This document shows, one piece after another, positions 46,501 to 64,000 of a stretch of 64,000 nt of DNA. The stretch is taken from positions 14,497,725-14,561,724 of the forward strand of contig OZ022260.1 of NCBI GenBank assembly GCA_963978905.1, in the 5' to 3' direction. Under the pieces are notes generated by a model. That model worked only from the letters and a program-made list of their open reading frames with translations. It searched no databases and had not been told where the DNA came from. Source of the DNA: Trichostrongylus colubriformis (Eukaryota > Nematoda > Chromadorea > Rhabditida > Trichostrongylidae). Each line of letters opens with the position of its first letter. Within the stretch, counting starts at the first letter, position 1. Both the position numbers and the translations under genes were made by a program.

Positions 46501-46654
46501 CGACGTCTTGCAATTTTCCGAAGACACCGACTTGGAGCACTGTTTCTATAACGAGCTACGGAAGCATCATACACGTGATAATAGACCACCACACAAAAAA
46601 TCGGATATTTTGCAACATGCACCGATTTGTCGCTTTCACGGCAATGTGACATAA
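31591..46654 (+). CDS. TWK-class K2P potassium-channel subunit with non-canonical filters
   Basis: Eleven exons: 31591-31656, 31713-31853, 33904-34033, 35758-35864, 36678-36830, 38408-38487, 38553-38749, 38858-38989, 42182-42450, 43497-43666, 46486-46654. All junction phases agree, and the joined frame is 1614 nt (537 codons plus stop). Layout: acidic N-tail 1-22; TM1 about 31-50 after ALPHAA; extracellular cap helices 52-125; pore helix 1 around SALLYALSIL; filter 1 TTTGYS at 149-154; TM2 about 163-185; charged intracellular linker; TM3 about 270-291; pore loop 2 with NLTMSEMP at 310-317; TM4 about 322-345, then ELKDIFLKIHYFGRK typical of worm TWK channels; a cytosolic tail follows. Canonical filters are TxGYG and TxGFG; here the first has Ser for the last Gly, and the second has no GxG. 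An acceptor-like CTGTCAG lies 6 bp before ATG, compatible with spliced-leader trans-splicing. One donor (ATG|GTTGGA after exon 6) is weak. Confidence 0.92.
32295..32430. repeat. Foldback in K2P intron 2
   Basis: CACGGTGCGCTACC and GAGCCCACTCCGACGCCACCCA are mirrored by GGGTGGCATCGGAGTGGGTTC and GATAGCGCACCGTG. The right arm also reads GAGCTAAATGGG and GGGTTCGAGG, loosely like RNA polymerase III boxes A and B. Confidence 0.6.
32985..33854 (-). mobile_element. Mariner element in K2P intron 2
   Basis: 870-bp element, terminal repeats TTAGGTTGTTCCAAAAGTCTTG and complement, TA duplication at 32983-32984 and 33855-33856. Broken minus-strand transposase frames remain, with SKLTRQVQAVW-like, RWFISFNNGEIDMKDKPRLG (about 33540-33480) and a C-terminal piece near 33100. 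It ends only 49 bp before the exon 3 acceptor. Confidence 0.85.
34078..34313. mobile_element. MULE-like MITE, family B, in K2P intron 3
   Basis: 236 bp, ends GGGTGAGGCTATTTACGCC and complement. Flanks GTCTGTGGT and GTCTGTAAG represent a diverged 9-bp duplication. It starts 45 bp after the exon 3 donor. Confidence 0.75.
34665..35680 (-). pseudogene. 5'-truncated RTE-type retrotransposon, antisense in K2P intron 3
   Basis: Minus-strand frames give the C-terminal half of a non-LTR reverse transcriptase: SPKLFTSALQWVIKSLDWDD, then FLSNLRFADDIVIF with the FADD catalytic motif, INRMNTRFMKNAWCDG, and in another frame YVYVGRSMNMDNDMKEEL, TVLPALCYAAETW and RRTVEWIPWDFPRPRGRPPKRW. The order is typical of nematode RTE elements. 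About 1 kb of roughly 3.2 kb remains; the endonuclease and the first half of the polymerase are missing, and a frameshift lies near 35310. Truncation at the 5' end is usual for target-primed integration. Confidence 0.9.
35983..36393. mobile_element. Family A MITE in K2P intron 4 with TTGA duplication
   Basis: TTGAAGGAATCGTTCACGG to GCGTGGACGATTCCTTTGA. The flanking tetranucleotide is TTGA on both sides, which supports a 4-bp duplication of the TTAA type. Confidence 0.72.
36678..36830 (+). other. K2P exon 5: filter 1 and TM2
   Basis: Codons ACG ACG ACA GGT TAT TCA encode TTTGYS directly after the acceptor TTTTTAG. The following segment, VTPLGQFLAIVYGLLGIPV, matches the conserved K2P TM2 entry (TxxGQ, GIP). 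The serine codon TCA is unambiguous in the sequence. It is listed separately because it carries the unusual filter. Confidence 0.92.
36831..38407. other. K2P intron 5, no recognised insertion
   Basis: Contains a C-tract (about 37160-37185) but no MITE or transposon copy that could be matched elsewhere in the window. Open frames at 37147-37583 have no supporting features. Confidence 0.4.
38858..38989 (+). other. K2P exon 8: pore loop 2
   Basis: Encodes GKATFLEAFFVTFNLVANLT then MSEMPSDLNH and TM4 start. The FLEAFFVTF helix aligns with the usual pore helix 2, but the GFG filter is absent; NLTM occupies its place. Confidence 0.9.
39540..39900. repeat. Degraded family B-like MITE in K2P intron 8
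   Basis: The left part has CGAATTTTCGCGTAGCCGCGCGG and the right part has GACGCCGCGAAGCGAAAATTTG, the arm sequences of family B, but the centre is unrelated and the termini are lost. Confidence 0.45.
40437..41330 (+). mobile_element. Internally deleted mariner in K2P intron 8
   Basis: 894 bp, terminal repeats TTAGGTTGATTCATAATAAA and complement, TA flanks (40435-40436, 41331-41332). Plus strand: MDARGTIGM-like start at 40515, then a jump to VSADVYVRQLRELKANV-type sequence (frameshifted near 40870) and the C-terminal domain frames at 40906-41268. It is almost identical to 16737-17632 and shares its internal deletion. Confidence 0.88.
41554..41793. mobile_element. MULE-like MITE, family B, in K2P intron 8
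   Basis: 240 bp, ends GGGTGGGGGTCAAGTGGTCG and complement. The flanking sequence GGATCCCG is duplicated on both sides (8 bp perfect; 9 bp if one base is assigned to the element). Internal sequence is very close to 21910-22150. Confidence 0.82.
41805..42040. mobile_element. MITE, family C, in K2P intron 8
   Basis: Left end GTGTACCCTTACATCAGGATGC, right end GCATCCTGACATAAGGGTACAC. The core is shared with 27137-27372. It begins only about 11 bp after the preceding family B element. Confidence 0.68.
43007..43190. repeat. Truncated family A MITE in K2P intron 9
   Basis: AAAGGAATGGTCCACGGAAATTGAG and the following arm match family A. A possible right-end remnant, TTCTGTGGACGATCACTT, lies at 43424-43441. 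Confidence 0.5.
43937..44345. mobile_element. Family F MITE (inverted) in K2P intron 10
   Basis: Read inverted, the right end gives TTAAAGACAACGGAGGACG and then CTGGCAGATTATGGAATATG. The rest follows the 23528-23945 copy, through the core with GTGTAGCAGAGAGAACGAAA. Confidence 0.62.
45471..46370. mobile_element. Mariner-derived foldback in K2P intron 10
   Basis: About 900 bp with termini TTAGGTTGATCGAAAAG and CTTTTCGATCAACCT. Arms of about 380 bp are inverted copies, for example GTGGGACAACGTTATAACTAACG against its complement near 45560-45600. The plus frame at 45845-46171 has PKMEELGWDTVPHPPCSPDI, mariner C-terminal catalytic region; the same region lies inverted in the other arm. It is comparable in design to 9208-9784. 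Confidence 0.8.
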
Positions 46655-46684
46655 GCATCGATGTGAACGCTATTGATACTCGAT

Positions 46685-46690
46685 AATAAA
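46685..46690 (+). terminator. Polyadenylation signal of the K2P gene
   Basis: AATAAA lies 31 bp after the TAA stop codon, a normal spacing for a nematode 3' untranslated region. Confidence 0.6.
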
Positions 46691-46745
46691 GGGATTCAAG
46701 TAGGAGTATAGTCATTGCTTGGGCAAAGTTAGCAAGATGTCGTAA

Positions 46746-46949
46746 TACTGTTTCCGATTGCCGATACGTACTCCCCGAGAAAGCCATGAAGAGGACCAAA
46801 TTGTGGAGTGGGTAAAAAAGGGCCACACCATTTTCTCAGTACTTAAAGATACACCTCCTAATAAGCCGATTATTTTGGTCCATCCGTTAGTAGATACCCC
46901 CGCATCTGAAACGACTGCACTTTCAGCGGAGCGCTCGGATGAGCAGTAA
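46746..46949 (+). CDS. Possible alternative 3' exon or unrelated small frame
   Basis: A plus-strand open frame ending at TAA 46947-46949 encodes a hydrophilic tail with HEEDQIVEWVKKGHTIFSVL and PASETTALSAERSDEQ. Its composition looks more protein-like than its neighbours, and it lies just beyond the K2P stop and polyadenylation signal. An acceptor such as CGAGAAAG (46776-46783) could join it to the channel gene, but no strong polypyrimidine tract or matching donor is seen. It may be chance. Confidence 0.2.
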   Translation, partial: YCFRLPIRTPRESHEEDQIVEWVKKGHTIFSVLKDTPPNKPIILVHPLVDTPASETTALSAERSDEQ

Positions 46950-47608
46950 ACACGCACAGGACCCGCATATAAGGTGGCGCTCACCGTTTCAAGATGGCTA
47001 AACTCCGCCATCGATTTGACCAGCGAAACAACTGTGGCACCTATCTGGCGAAAAAGGCTTGCTATCGATTGTGAGAAGATAGGATCAACGAAATTCTGGT
47101 AGTAAAAGGAAACGTTCTTAGGCAGAAAGGTATTAGCCCAGGATTCCTTGTGATAAGACCATCTGCTGTGTGCTGTGATCTCGCCCAAGGCGAAGGGCTT
47201 CTGGGTTTTTGGAGATCATCTTCGATTTTTTCTTTCATATTCGGGGTTCTTCAGCATCTTCAGGGTTTTCTGAGCTCGATGACCGGAAAAAATTATCGTT
47301 ATTTTTGCCTTTGGAACTGTCAGGCACATTTTTGTACATTTCTCTACCCTATCACCGAAGTCACTGATTTTTCAGAATATACTGATCCCATGGCCTTGGC
47401 CTTTTGCGACGCCCAATAATTACCTTAACAGGTAGGGTAAACTGTGAGAAAAATGATTATACGCAGTAACATCCACGAGCAGTAGTTTTACACTACAAAA
47501 CGATGTCCCTTAATTGCTCGCAGTTTTTTCACTTAAAGGCATCGTTGTGAGTAACGAAAGAAATCAGAGACTGGGAAGACTCGATCCCCGTTAATAAAAT
47601 ACCGACTT
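46950..47608. other. No supported gene
   Basis: A 158-codon minus-strand frame (46712-47188) and a plus frame at 47150-47419 have no family features. No repeat copies were matched. Confidence 0.35.
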
Positions 47609-47848
47609 TTGTGTGTGTGCCGTTAGGACAGCAAATACGCGTGATCGCGTTTGGCGCTCTATCTCGCACAGATAAAGTAAAGAATGGTGCGAGATAGAGC
47701 GCCATAACTGAGCCTTGAAGCGATTGCACCTTAATAAGAGGTAGAGCACCGTCATCGCTTTAGGACCCATCCAATACGGTGCACATAGCTCGCACCATCG
47801 CGTCGCGAACACCGCAACACGAATTTTCTGTCCTACTGACACACACCC
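47609..47848. mobile_element. MITE related to the nested element at 18742
   Basis: Left GTGTGTGTGCCGTTAGGACAG and right CTGTCCTACTGACACACACCC are inverted copies. The inner GGTGCGAG and TAGCTCGCACCATCGCGTCGC motifs match 18742-18968 arms. Confidence 0.65.
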
Positions 47849-47973
47849 ATGGAGTTTAAGAGATGATCTGTGGATAAACAAAAATAATATGAGCGCCTTG
47901 AGGTCTTGCTCGCGGCTTTGTTTTCAGAAGGCCGATTAGCTGTGGAGGCGTGACAACATTCACAGTTGGCTGG

Positions 47974-48159
47974 TAGGCTGCGTTAATACTTTGCGCCGAC
48001 AGGGCCGGCTGCGTTCACAGGCAGCGAGGCAGAGTGATATGGGGGGGGGGGAGGGGTGCAGAGGCGACGCAGGCAACGAGTTAGGGGCGCGCAAGCGGAG
48101 AAGAAGAGACATGCAGCCACGCCCTACTGCCGGCACCGCAAAGTATGAACGCGGCCTTA
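47974..48159. mobile_element. MITE of the snapback family
   Basis: Ends TAGGCTGCGTTAATACTTTGCG and CGCAAAGTATGAACGCGGCCTTA. The termini are related to the hairpin at 25229-25313. The interior holds a G-tract at 48042-48051. Confidence 0.65.
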
Positions 48160-48752
48160 GCTCAGCTCGCTGTCTGCATCATACTCATGCATTAGCGGGC
48201 GAGTACTTATGCAGAGAGCTCGTAAGCGCATGTGAGTGATCCCGTTTCTGTGGTTCATCGGGACATGTCCTGTTCTTTCTCTAATGTTGCCCTGACCTTG
48301 ACCTTCACATTACACAATCTACCAAAATTACTCCCAAGGGTGCCCTAAAAAATTATGCAGCAACTTTAGGCCCAGATAGGACTTTCCAAGCTCGTGTGGT
48401 CCAATGGCTAATTCATCGTATGAAAGGCATGGCTCACCCATAATTCAAGGGCGGTTCAGACGCTTATTGAAGAACATTTTGGAATTTTTCGCGCAAACGT
48501 CCACCCTTAACTCTGCACGAGTGAAGTTAATGATGAGCGTCATGAGCAAAGTGACTTCTCCACAGATCCATCCTTTTACCTAGGCGGTCACGATTTCGAG
48601 AGAGTGCTGGCACACTGCTTCCTGTTGATGGTGTGATGGCGTACTTGGCGATGCGCAGGCGTAATGGCGTGGAGTGATGCAGTCCGATGATAATAAGACG
48701 ATTTTTTAAAAGAATCTCTCTGTACATACATTATTTCCAGGACTTGTGAATC
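48160..48752. other. No recognised feature
   Basis: No exon, RNA gene or repeat copy could be supported in this stretch. Confidence 0.35.
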
Positions 48753-48931
48753 TACAGTCCATTTCGGAAAAACAGATAGGGCGTGGCCTATGGACTTGGG
48801 TGAATGGCTAGAGTGAGAGTACGTGGCGAGGGTGCGAGTGTGTAGCCTGCTGAGAGAGTTTGATACACGCTCATCCAAGTCCGCAGGTCCCGCCCTATCT
48901 GTTTTTCTGGAATGAACTGTATTTGACTTTA
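48753..48931. mobile_element. Short foldback MITE
   Basis: TACAGTCCATTTCGGAAAAA and following CAGATAGGGCG are mirrored by CGCCCTATCTGTTTTTCTGG and AATGAACTGTA. Interior words resemble 3420-3530. Confidence 0.68.
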
Positions 48932-50688
48932 CCTTCGCTTCTTTCTGAGAGAAAGATTGCAGTGATAACACAACGGTATAGACGCTACAGTCATTTGTTT
49001 TGTTGTAGTACTACTGCTGTATTCCTGATATTTCAGCTGACCTTCTCTACTTTTACCTTCCTTTATTCCTGATATGGTCCTAACAACAAAGAATGGAACC
49101 GACGGCCACCAGAAATAATCACCAAAAATTGGGAACGTTCTACAAATATTCTTGTCCCTTTCCCCTCATCTTCTTCATATTTGCCTTGTCGCAAGCCCCG
49201 CCCTCCACAGAATCCGTACCCACGCCGTTCGTAGTATCTAGCAAAGTCAGTTCAGGAAGAATTAGGAACGAAGCAGAGCAATTCACCCTATCATTGAATA
49301 AAATTTACCTTTCCATTTTTCTTTCCCTGAAGGCAGCAGGAGCGTTAGCTTTGATGTCTAGGATAAGAGGGGTATATAGATCGCTATAAATCAATAGGGG
49401 TGTAAGGAGACGGCGCGACACAACAGCGGTGAAATGAACCCTTAGGACACTCAACAGTTTGCGCAAAAACGTCATTTCACTACGTATCACAGCCACGCAC
49501 CATCCATGAGGCTCAGCCGAATCACTCAAGGGTACGGGTCCCATTTTGAGAATTGCTCCGTAACTTTTTTCTTTGCTATTGCACTCTTAAGCCCTTTTAT
49601 TTTTCTGAGGAAGATCGCTCCTGCCTTCGAGCAATTCTTTTCATGCATTGTGGTACAGATAGAAAAAGATAGTCAACTACACATCATACTCCTTACATTA
49701 ACTCCTTAGTGTACAGCTTTTGTCTCAGACCACAAAGCAATTAATTGAAAAAACTATGAAATTGTAAAATAAGGTGACAAAGATGCACAGCTAAGTTTAT
49801 CTCATGACCATCACAGCGAAACATTTTGAAAAGACAGTCGATTTCAATCGTAGCGACAAATCTGGAACATCTGACCTTACAAATAGATGAGACGCGTCGC
49901 AACCGCTCGTGCGGCTGCAACGTGCCAGAGACTACGCTCACGGTGATGTCGCGTACGCGTCGCCACAATCGAAGTCGACTGTTAGCATTCCGCGCCATCA
50001 CATTGACCACAGTAATTTAAAGGGAAAACTGCCATACACACACAGAAAGGTGCTGGCTGAAAAACAGCTACTCGAGTGAGAAAACCACGATGTCAGTGAC
50101 TCCTTTTTGGACGTAAGCTTCAAAGGAATGAGATACAACGGAAGTGAGAATGCGGCACAGGGATAAATCGATATATCATCATCATAAGCACGTGAAGTGC
50201 GCCCGCAACACGTATCGATTGAACCAATCGGTTAAATCATCATTTAAAAACGACTTTGAGAAGAAGTAAAAAAAATTAACAAAAAAATGTAATTTGTCAA
50301 CCAAAAAAATGACCAATGGATCAGAAGCTGAAAAAAATACTATACTGAAATGCGGAATGCTACAAATAGGGCAAATTATACGATGATGAAGGTCGGATAC
50401 TTAGGAACCGAAACAATCAAAGTAATCATCTTAACGAAAAATCATGTTAAATTACAGTTATATAAAAGTTGTATTAATAGCGTATGAAACATAAGAAATG
50501 GGATGGAAATTTGGGCATACACAATCAATTCAGGACTACATGATGTACTCACACCAACAAACAACAAGGAGGCTCCAGCATGAATGACAAGAAATGATAA
50601 TAAATCCTTGAAAGGATGTGTCCAGAATTTTGAACTCAATACGGCCTGATCAAACCGTCTCCTAAGTGGTGGCAGAGGTGATCCGCGC
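48932..50688. other. Region downstream of the Groucho gene, no gene recognised
   Basis: Includes the 3' flank of the minus-strand Groucho gene. Open frames at 49093-49389 and 49741-50010 are short and without motifs. No MITE copies were matched, in contrast with the DNA to the left. Confidence 0.4.
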
Positions 50689-58104
<7,416 letters not shown>

Positions 58105-61100
58105 TGGCTGCACGCCTGACCCAGTACCTGCTGCTATCTACTAAAACAATAAATCAACATTTCGTGGAATCAAAGGTTGCAGGTAACAAATGAAATTACC
58201 GCGAATAAATTACGATAAATAGAAATCGATCAGCCAATGATAATACACACAAATGCGCAGTCGTTCTATATCCTACTACAATCTTATTCAGAACTGAAAC
58301 TAATCCTAATGAGCTGATAAAGGGAATTTGAAAAAGAGCAAGATCGAACACTTTTCCTGTATCCGTTTCTCCTACCTTTTTAAGGCGCGAGATGAAAATC
58401 AGCAATATTATCGACACTGAAGTGGAACGAGTATGAAGATAATGAATATCTTTAAGAAAAAGAAGAAGAGAAAAAACAGAAGGTATGTGTCAGTAGAGAC
58501 CCTGTTACAAAAAAACCAACCATAACATTACAAGGAATATCACTGAGACGAAATAAATTACATTTGTCGTTGCATGAAAAAGTGTAACGGTGCTTCAAAT
58601 TGTTGAAGTCGGTTTGAAGGATGAGTCTGACGATAAAAGTGAAGTCAAGTTCGAACGTTAATCTGAATGGCAGAGCGCACAGCTAATCATGCTTTCAAGT
58701 TTTCGAAGAACTCATCCATCCCTTACAATTAGACAGCTCCAAATCGCACTTCACCCCTAATAAATTCACTATATTAGATTTTGGAAGATTCGGACGAAAA
58801 CAATCGAGAGGCAGTACTTCAGGAGTTCCTTTTCATAGGCTGAATGCGACAAAAATTGTCTTGTGGCGCTTGAGCAGCAGTTCTTTCCTCTAAACGATCG
58901 TATGCATGCCCTCATTACACTCCAGTACTGTGTTATTTCAGCCCAAAGCCTTTCCTTCACAGGTAGGATAACAAAATGCTCACTCAGGTTCGTTTATCCT
59001 CTACCTCCCCTGGTTCCGTTGACGATAGCAGATGATACCCATTACTTCCAAGTATTACTTATTATTAAATTTACTTGCAACTGCGAGCATAGAAAACAGT
59101 AGTATGATAGATTCCTAATACGTAACCTACTGAAATGCTGATATGCTTACAATAAAATAATCAACCAATCTCTACGTAATCTATAAAATTACTCGTAACT
59201 CACCTATTACCTAACTTAATGTTTGACCACGTCAAGAGCAAGCACTATCGTTTCGCGCATAGAAACTAATTGACAGAAGAAAAAAGCATCAGTAACGCTC
59301 CCAGGTCAAGTGGGGGAGGATAAGTCGCTCCATGCAGACATAAACAACAATAACAAACGTAAACCGCTTGTCACATTATTACCCAGCATGGTAAAGGATT
59401 TCATTAAGTCACTTAAATGCCATCAAAATATCAAAGACCATAGCTTGTGCTCAGTGTTCAAAGTGAACTTTTCTGGAGAGCCAGTTACAAAGGATGGGCC
59501 TGACTCCGTGACCACCTGCTGCTGAATGATGGATTAAAATATTGAGGATGATGAGCGCAGCACGCCATCAGGTGTTGAATTATAAATTTTTCGGGTCAGC
59601 TTCTCTAAAAGAAGAGAAAATAGGTAGCGCGCTTTTGCGAACCAGCCCGATAGAATTGTGCAAACTGTTCCGTAGCTCTTAAGTTACGAGTTTGATACTA
59701 TGCAAATACATAGCAAGGAAGACAAACAGGTTAGCAAAGCCTATGAGAGGCGACCGTCCGTCTCAGCAATTTTTGAGGGTTTCAGAACCAAACTACGGAA
59801 AAAGAATGGTTACAAGAATGTTTGAATAACAATGGTCATAACAGCAGGGAAAACAACGGGGACATTGTTCAGGCTCGCATTAGCGAGCGCGGTAACGACG
59901 TCGCACTTGCGACTGATTATTTTCCGCACATGTTGATATGAGAAGAGTTTTGCGGAAAAGAAGAGAGATTTTGAAAATGTTTGAGAAAAACGGTCAGCAA
60001 CGACAGATCAATAATAATACAGGGCAAGACAAACAAGAAAAACAACAACACACACCAGTCCCGACACGTGTGGCTTTCTGTGGGTTCACAACAACAATGG
60101 AATCAAATGTAATAATCTCGCTCCTCTCATCTTTTACCACTACTACTAATAACACGTTTTGCCTACAAACTTGCTCTCGTCTCACCCTTTTTTTGGGATG
60201 TAGTTCAGTTATGTTTTCCTAACTGTGAGTAAAAAATAAAAATTACCGTACTACAACGTCATTCAACCAGGTTGTGGACGTACCACGGCAGCCGTCAACC
60301 CACAATCCAATGCATTACAAGGCTAATTACATTCTCAGCTTCTTGGAAAACAACTTGACAAATGACTGTTTGTCGTTGAAATAGTCAAGAATGGAATGTA
60401 TGCATAACAATAAGTTACGCGATTAACGCCTATGACGACGGTGAAGCTAGGTAAGGCAACTCTTCTGTGAATTCAGTAAGCGAACGCTTGGAGCATGACG
60501 AAGAGAGAGCCATGCGAATGATGTTACGATAAGAAAAAATGCAGTATAGTGAGCACCTAATGAATTGCAGGCTAATCTAGCACGCCATTCTGAACGCGAA
60601 CGTACACAAACACACTGCCTGCCTGCCATTCGCCGCCGCTGCAGCTACTGCCGTCCGTCTTTCAAAATTAAATTCATGCTTATACGATTCATAACATCGC
60701 TAACGAAATGACGACAACGGAACCGATGACGGTAACTATTTTTCATTCAACTGAATGTGCACTTATACTATGAGCAAGTAATTAAAATGAATAACCCATA
60801 TGACTAGGAATGGGGCTCGCAAATGTTGATGAGCTGCAATAAAAAAAAGAAATTTGAAAATGGCTTTCATGTGCATTTGTGATGAGATAATGCCTAGAAT
60901 AACGCTATCTCTAGTGCCCATCGTTAAATACTTGATGACGATGTCACACCATTGAGCAAGCGGATAATTGCCGCGATGTGTCCCTTTGGGATCAGCACAG
61001 GGATCTCAATCGATTCCACGACACTTGCCAAGTGGATAGAATAAGCGTGACAAGTAGCAACGGTAGCAAGCAGCAAAAATTCCATGAAGCCAAAGATTTA

Positions 61101-62157
61101 TGCAGACCCAACACAAAAGTAATGCCCTTTTATGTCTCTAATTTGTCTCACAATAAAATCACACTGAATTGTAGTGAAACGCATGTTGGTGTGAGTTACT
61201 TCAGGAGACTCACGGCAGCAATTAAAACCACAAAAAAAGATAAGGAAACATCGGAAATTCCGATACTTTACGGGAAATAGGGAGTGATGATCGTAAAAGT
61301 ACGACCACCACGTTAATTGAAGGACGCCACTGCAAATTCACCATGGAGCGCGATACTCGTCAGCCAATCCTTCGAAAACAAACTTTTCCCAAAAAGGGTT
61401 AAATACGTGGAAAAAATAAATAATAGTGACATCACATCACATAGACCATGACAAGGAACGTTTCCGGGTAGACTCATAAGATTTCAATTTCGTTACAAAT
61501 ATTATTTCACTATTACGAAACAGATTTTTCATGACCATTTTTAAGCAATTTTCCGTAGCCTCATCTTACGTTATATTTCCCTTCGAAATCCTCGGCTTCT
61601 AAGTTACGGACTTGTTATACTCTGAAACTACGTAATGTCGCTCCGCTATTCATATTTTCTAAAATAGTTTAAGCAAGAAATTCCTGCGGTTCTAGTGCTC
61701 TGAAACTTGTAACCTGACGTTTCCCACCTATTTCAGATAGACTCATGAAAATATCCTCTTATGTTCATGCAGTGAGAAAAGAGTACAATTCAAAAGATGC
61801 TCCGACTATACGCGAAGTCGGTGGGGGGACGCCCTTCAGTAAGTTCGTTTCAGGACTTATAGCGATAAACCACTAACCCTCGACCCGTTATGCACAATCG
61901 TCTACTGGTACCATGAGTTCGTTACATCCACTCTCTCGGCTTTCCTTCTATCAGGTTTTGCCAAAGCTTCTATCTGCTGGCATATTGTACTCTCCTCAGG
62001 CGCACCATAGTGCCGTGTCTCGACTTAAAAATTCCAGGATACAATTGTTCAACAATCAAAACTCGCAACTAGTTGTCCCTACTAAAACATTCAGCTCGAA
62101 ATATGGGACTTAAGTGGAAAAGGGTAACTGAAGGGTTTACCTGAATCTGACTACACG
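58105..62157. other. Upstream flank of the Groucho gene
   Basis: Would hold the promoter and 5' untranslated region of the minus-strand Groucho gene. No exon, tRNA or matched repeat copy was found. A possible splice or trans-splice acceptor lies at 58141-58143. Small frames at 59938-60222 and 60978-61280 lack features. Confidence 0.4.
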
Positions 62158-62202
62158 AAGCCAAAGTAGGTGGCAGGGCCAAGCCAAAGTAGGTGGCAGC
62201 CG
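62158..62202. repeat. Two-copy 23-bp tandem repeat
   Basis: AAGCCAAAGTAGGTGGCAG plus GGCC is repeated once directly. Confidence 0.85.
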
Positions 62203-62407
62203 TTGAAATAAATGTTTTCACGGAGTCCCAGAGCTGGGGCGGTCCTTTCCACCGAGAATTTCACCACATATAGTCTTCTTGGACCCGTAGCTTTCATTTG
62301 GATGACTCACTTTAGGGCTTCTCGTCACTCGCACTACCCCTACTACTGTCTTTAAGAGGGTTCCTCTCAACCAAGGCGTGGACAAAATGCCTGAAGCCGT
62401 CATCTGA

Positions 62408-62512
62408 GTTCACGATTTTGCGATTATGCGGTGTCGCGGCTCCGCGCGCAAAGTTGTGCAAAGTCGCAAGCTCGTATAATCGCGTGCGCAAGTGCGACAC
62501 CGCAGAATCGCG
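62408..62512. mobile_element. Small foldback
   Basis: GATTTTGCGATTATGCGGTG and TCGC are mirrored by GCGACACCGCAGAATCGCG. The similar word TTTTTGCGATTTCACGATGTC appears near 63237, so it may be one member of a repeat family. Confidence 0.55.
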
Positions 62513-64000
62513 AATTCATGCAAAATCCCAAGTGTCCTAATCATTATAGTATCGCTACCGTTTCCTCAAAGTTACAAGTGATTAGTGAAATGATAATTAA
62601 ACATTTTAATCACTACGATCTGAATGAACCACGGAACCCTGGAGCAAATCTAATCTATCACATAGCTGAATCATACCACAAGAGATAGTCCACTGAAAAA
62701 GAAAGAAGATCCTAATGAAGGAACTGTGCAGACCCATACTAATTGCTTCTTAAATACTTGCTATAAAGCAAGAGCAAGCATGGAAACAATTCATGATTCC
62801 TGGACAAAATTTTTGAGCTGACACCTTCAATCAGATGATCGTTCCAAAACTCGTCGTATTTGAGCCATCTGAACTTTTCACGAACTTTTGAAGGTACTTG
62901 TTCTCAAAACAGGGTGTTCCGTGCGTTGGTGGAAGGAAAGTCAGACTAGCAGAGCGATGTTAGTTAAAGCCTGAAAGGAGAAGGAACTCTGAATAGATAA
63001 GACAACTTTATCTGCAAGAAGAGGATTTCGTGTTGGAAAAGCCGCTGGAGTTCCTTTCTCCACAAAAAACAGAACAGCTTTTGTTGCGATACATTTTTGA
63101 TCCGCTTAGCAGTTCTTATAAGATCAAATTTCCACGTTCACAGCAAAAGCACTGATAAAGCATCTGAGTACGACAAAGCTCATGGCAGGCCATGGCGAGA
63201 CTTTGAGGTTTTGCAATTTCTTAATCCCGCACTGGTTTTTGCGATTTCACGATGTCGCGATTTCGCACGCTATTCCACCAACCTCCGATTCGCATTCGAA
63301 GTCGCAGTACGAAAATCGTGAGAGCAGACCAAAACGGTGCGCAATTATACTCTGCGTCCACGGTGTAGAATAGGAATATCGTTTACAAGGCCCACTTTAT
63401 TTACAGTATCACACATAAGCAAGTAGTTATCATCTGGTGATATTCAGAAGGAAACTTTCAAGAAAACCGAAAAATACTTCAGCACACTCAAGAGAGGTCA
63501 ATTCAAAGACCAATGGTAAGTTATAACAGGAGTTGAAAAGCAGATAACTAGAATGACTTCTATAAAATCCTACAGCATCGACAATAGAACAGCGTAACGT
63601 TGCATCAAATGATGAAGACCCACCACGAACAAATGAAGGGGCAATGTTTGCAAAAAGAGCTAAATAAATACGACATGAACACTCGGGAAGACCGCAAATT
63701 GAAGGGATTAGTGGAATTCACGTGTAATCGATTGGCAAATGTATTCTCAAATTCGAATAGTTTATAAAGCAGGAGTTGAAAAAGAAATATTTGTTCGAAA
63801 AAGCAGGTGCATAAGTGCGCTCACAATTCCATCCTCTCCAATAATCATATCCTTTACAAATACAGGAACATACCAACCTCTAGAACATGAGGGCACGGAA
63901 ATCGGAGCTATCAAGTCCTTAAATCACATGGAGAAAACCCTTTATCGTATTTCAATGGGTCTCGAAACGCAAACGAGGAAATTCGTGGGGTCATTACGTA
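62513..64000. other. No supported gene
   Basis: AT-rich non-coding DNA. 63215-63320 has several GCGATTT/AAAATCG words related to the foldback at 62408 but no clear termini. Confidence 0.35.

Noticed and set aside
46712..47188. 158-codon minus-strand open frame
   Set aside because: No recognisable motif, and it overlaps the plus-strand frame at 46746-46949. Composition and lack of splice context do not support it.

Overview
The window is nuclear DNA of a parasitic-type nematode, most likely a strongylid (hookworm-like) worm. The signs are: small exons with short AG/GT-bounded introns; genes typical of worms (a TWK-class two-pore-domain potassium channel, a receptor L-domain protein of the IRLD type, a Groucho/UNC-37 corepressor); an RTE-type retrotransposon fragment; several mariner elements; and a very heavy load of miniature inverted-repeat elements. 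The genus is an inference; no ribosomal or mitochondrial marker is present. Layout: (1) 1-12.0 kb, minus strand: five well-bounded exons of an IRLD-like extracellular receptor L-domain gene, spread over about 9.6 kb because a long intron is packed with mobile elements. (2) 12-31 kb: no firm gene apart from a weak cysteine-rich secreted candidate near 19.3-19.8 kb; the rest is a mosaic of MITEs, mariners and foldbacks. (3) 31.6-46.7 kb, plus strand: a complete 11-exon K2P/TWK channel gene, whose spliced frame closes exactly to 537 codons. Its introns hold mariners, several MITE classes and an antisense RTE fragment. Both of its selectivity-filter motifs are non-canonical. (4) 47-49 kb: further MITEs. 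(5) 50.7-58.1 kb, minus strand: a complete 15-exon Groucho/TLE gene, spliced frame 643 codons, with Q, GP, CcN-like, SP and seven-bladed WD40 regions. (6) 58-64 kb: upstream non-coding DNA with almost no recognisable repeats. The mobile DNA can be sorted by target-site duplication (TSD), partly by comparing filled and empty sites within the window. TA-flanked elements are mariner and Tc1-like, including foldbacks built from mariner 3' ends. TTAA-flanked elements form piggyBac-like MITE families. Elements flanked by 9-bp duplications and starting GGGTG or GGGAG are MULE-like MITEs. Several are nested, which gives a relative order of insertion. The three genes are not functionally linked: a neuronal or muscle membrane channel-like protein, an extracellular receptor-like protein and a nuclear corepressor. 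The most unusual coding feature is the K2P-like subunit with filter 1 reading TTTGYS and filter 2 reading NLTMSEMP, which may not be a classical potassium-selective channel.
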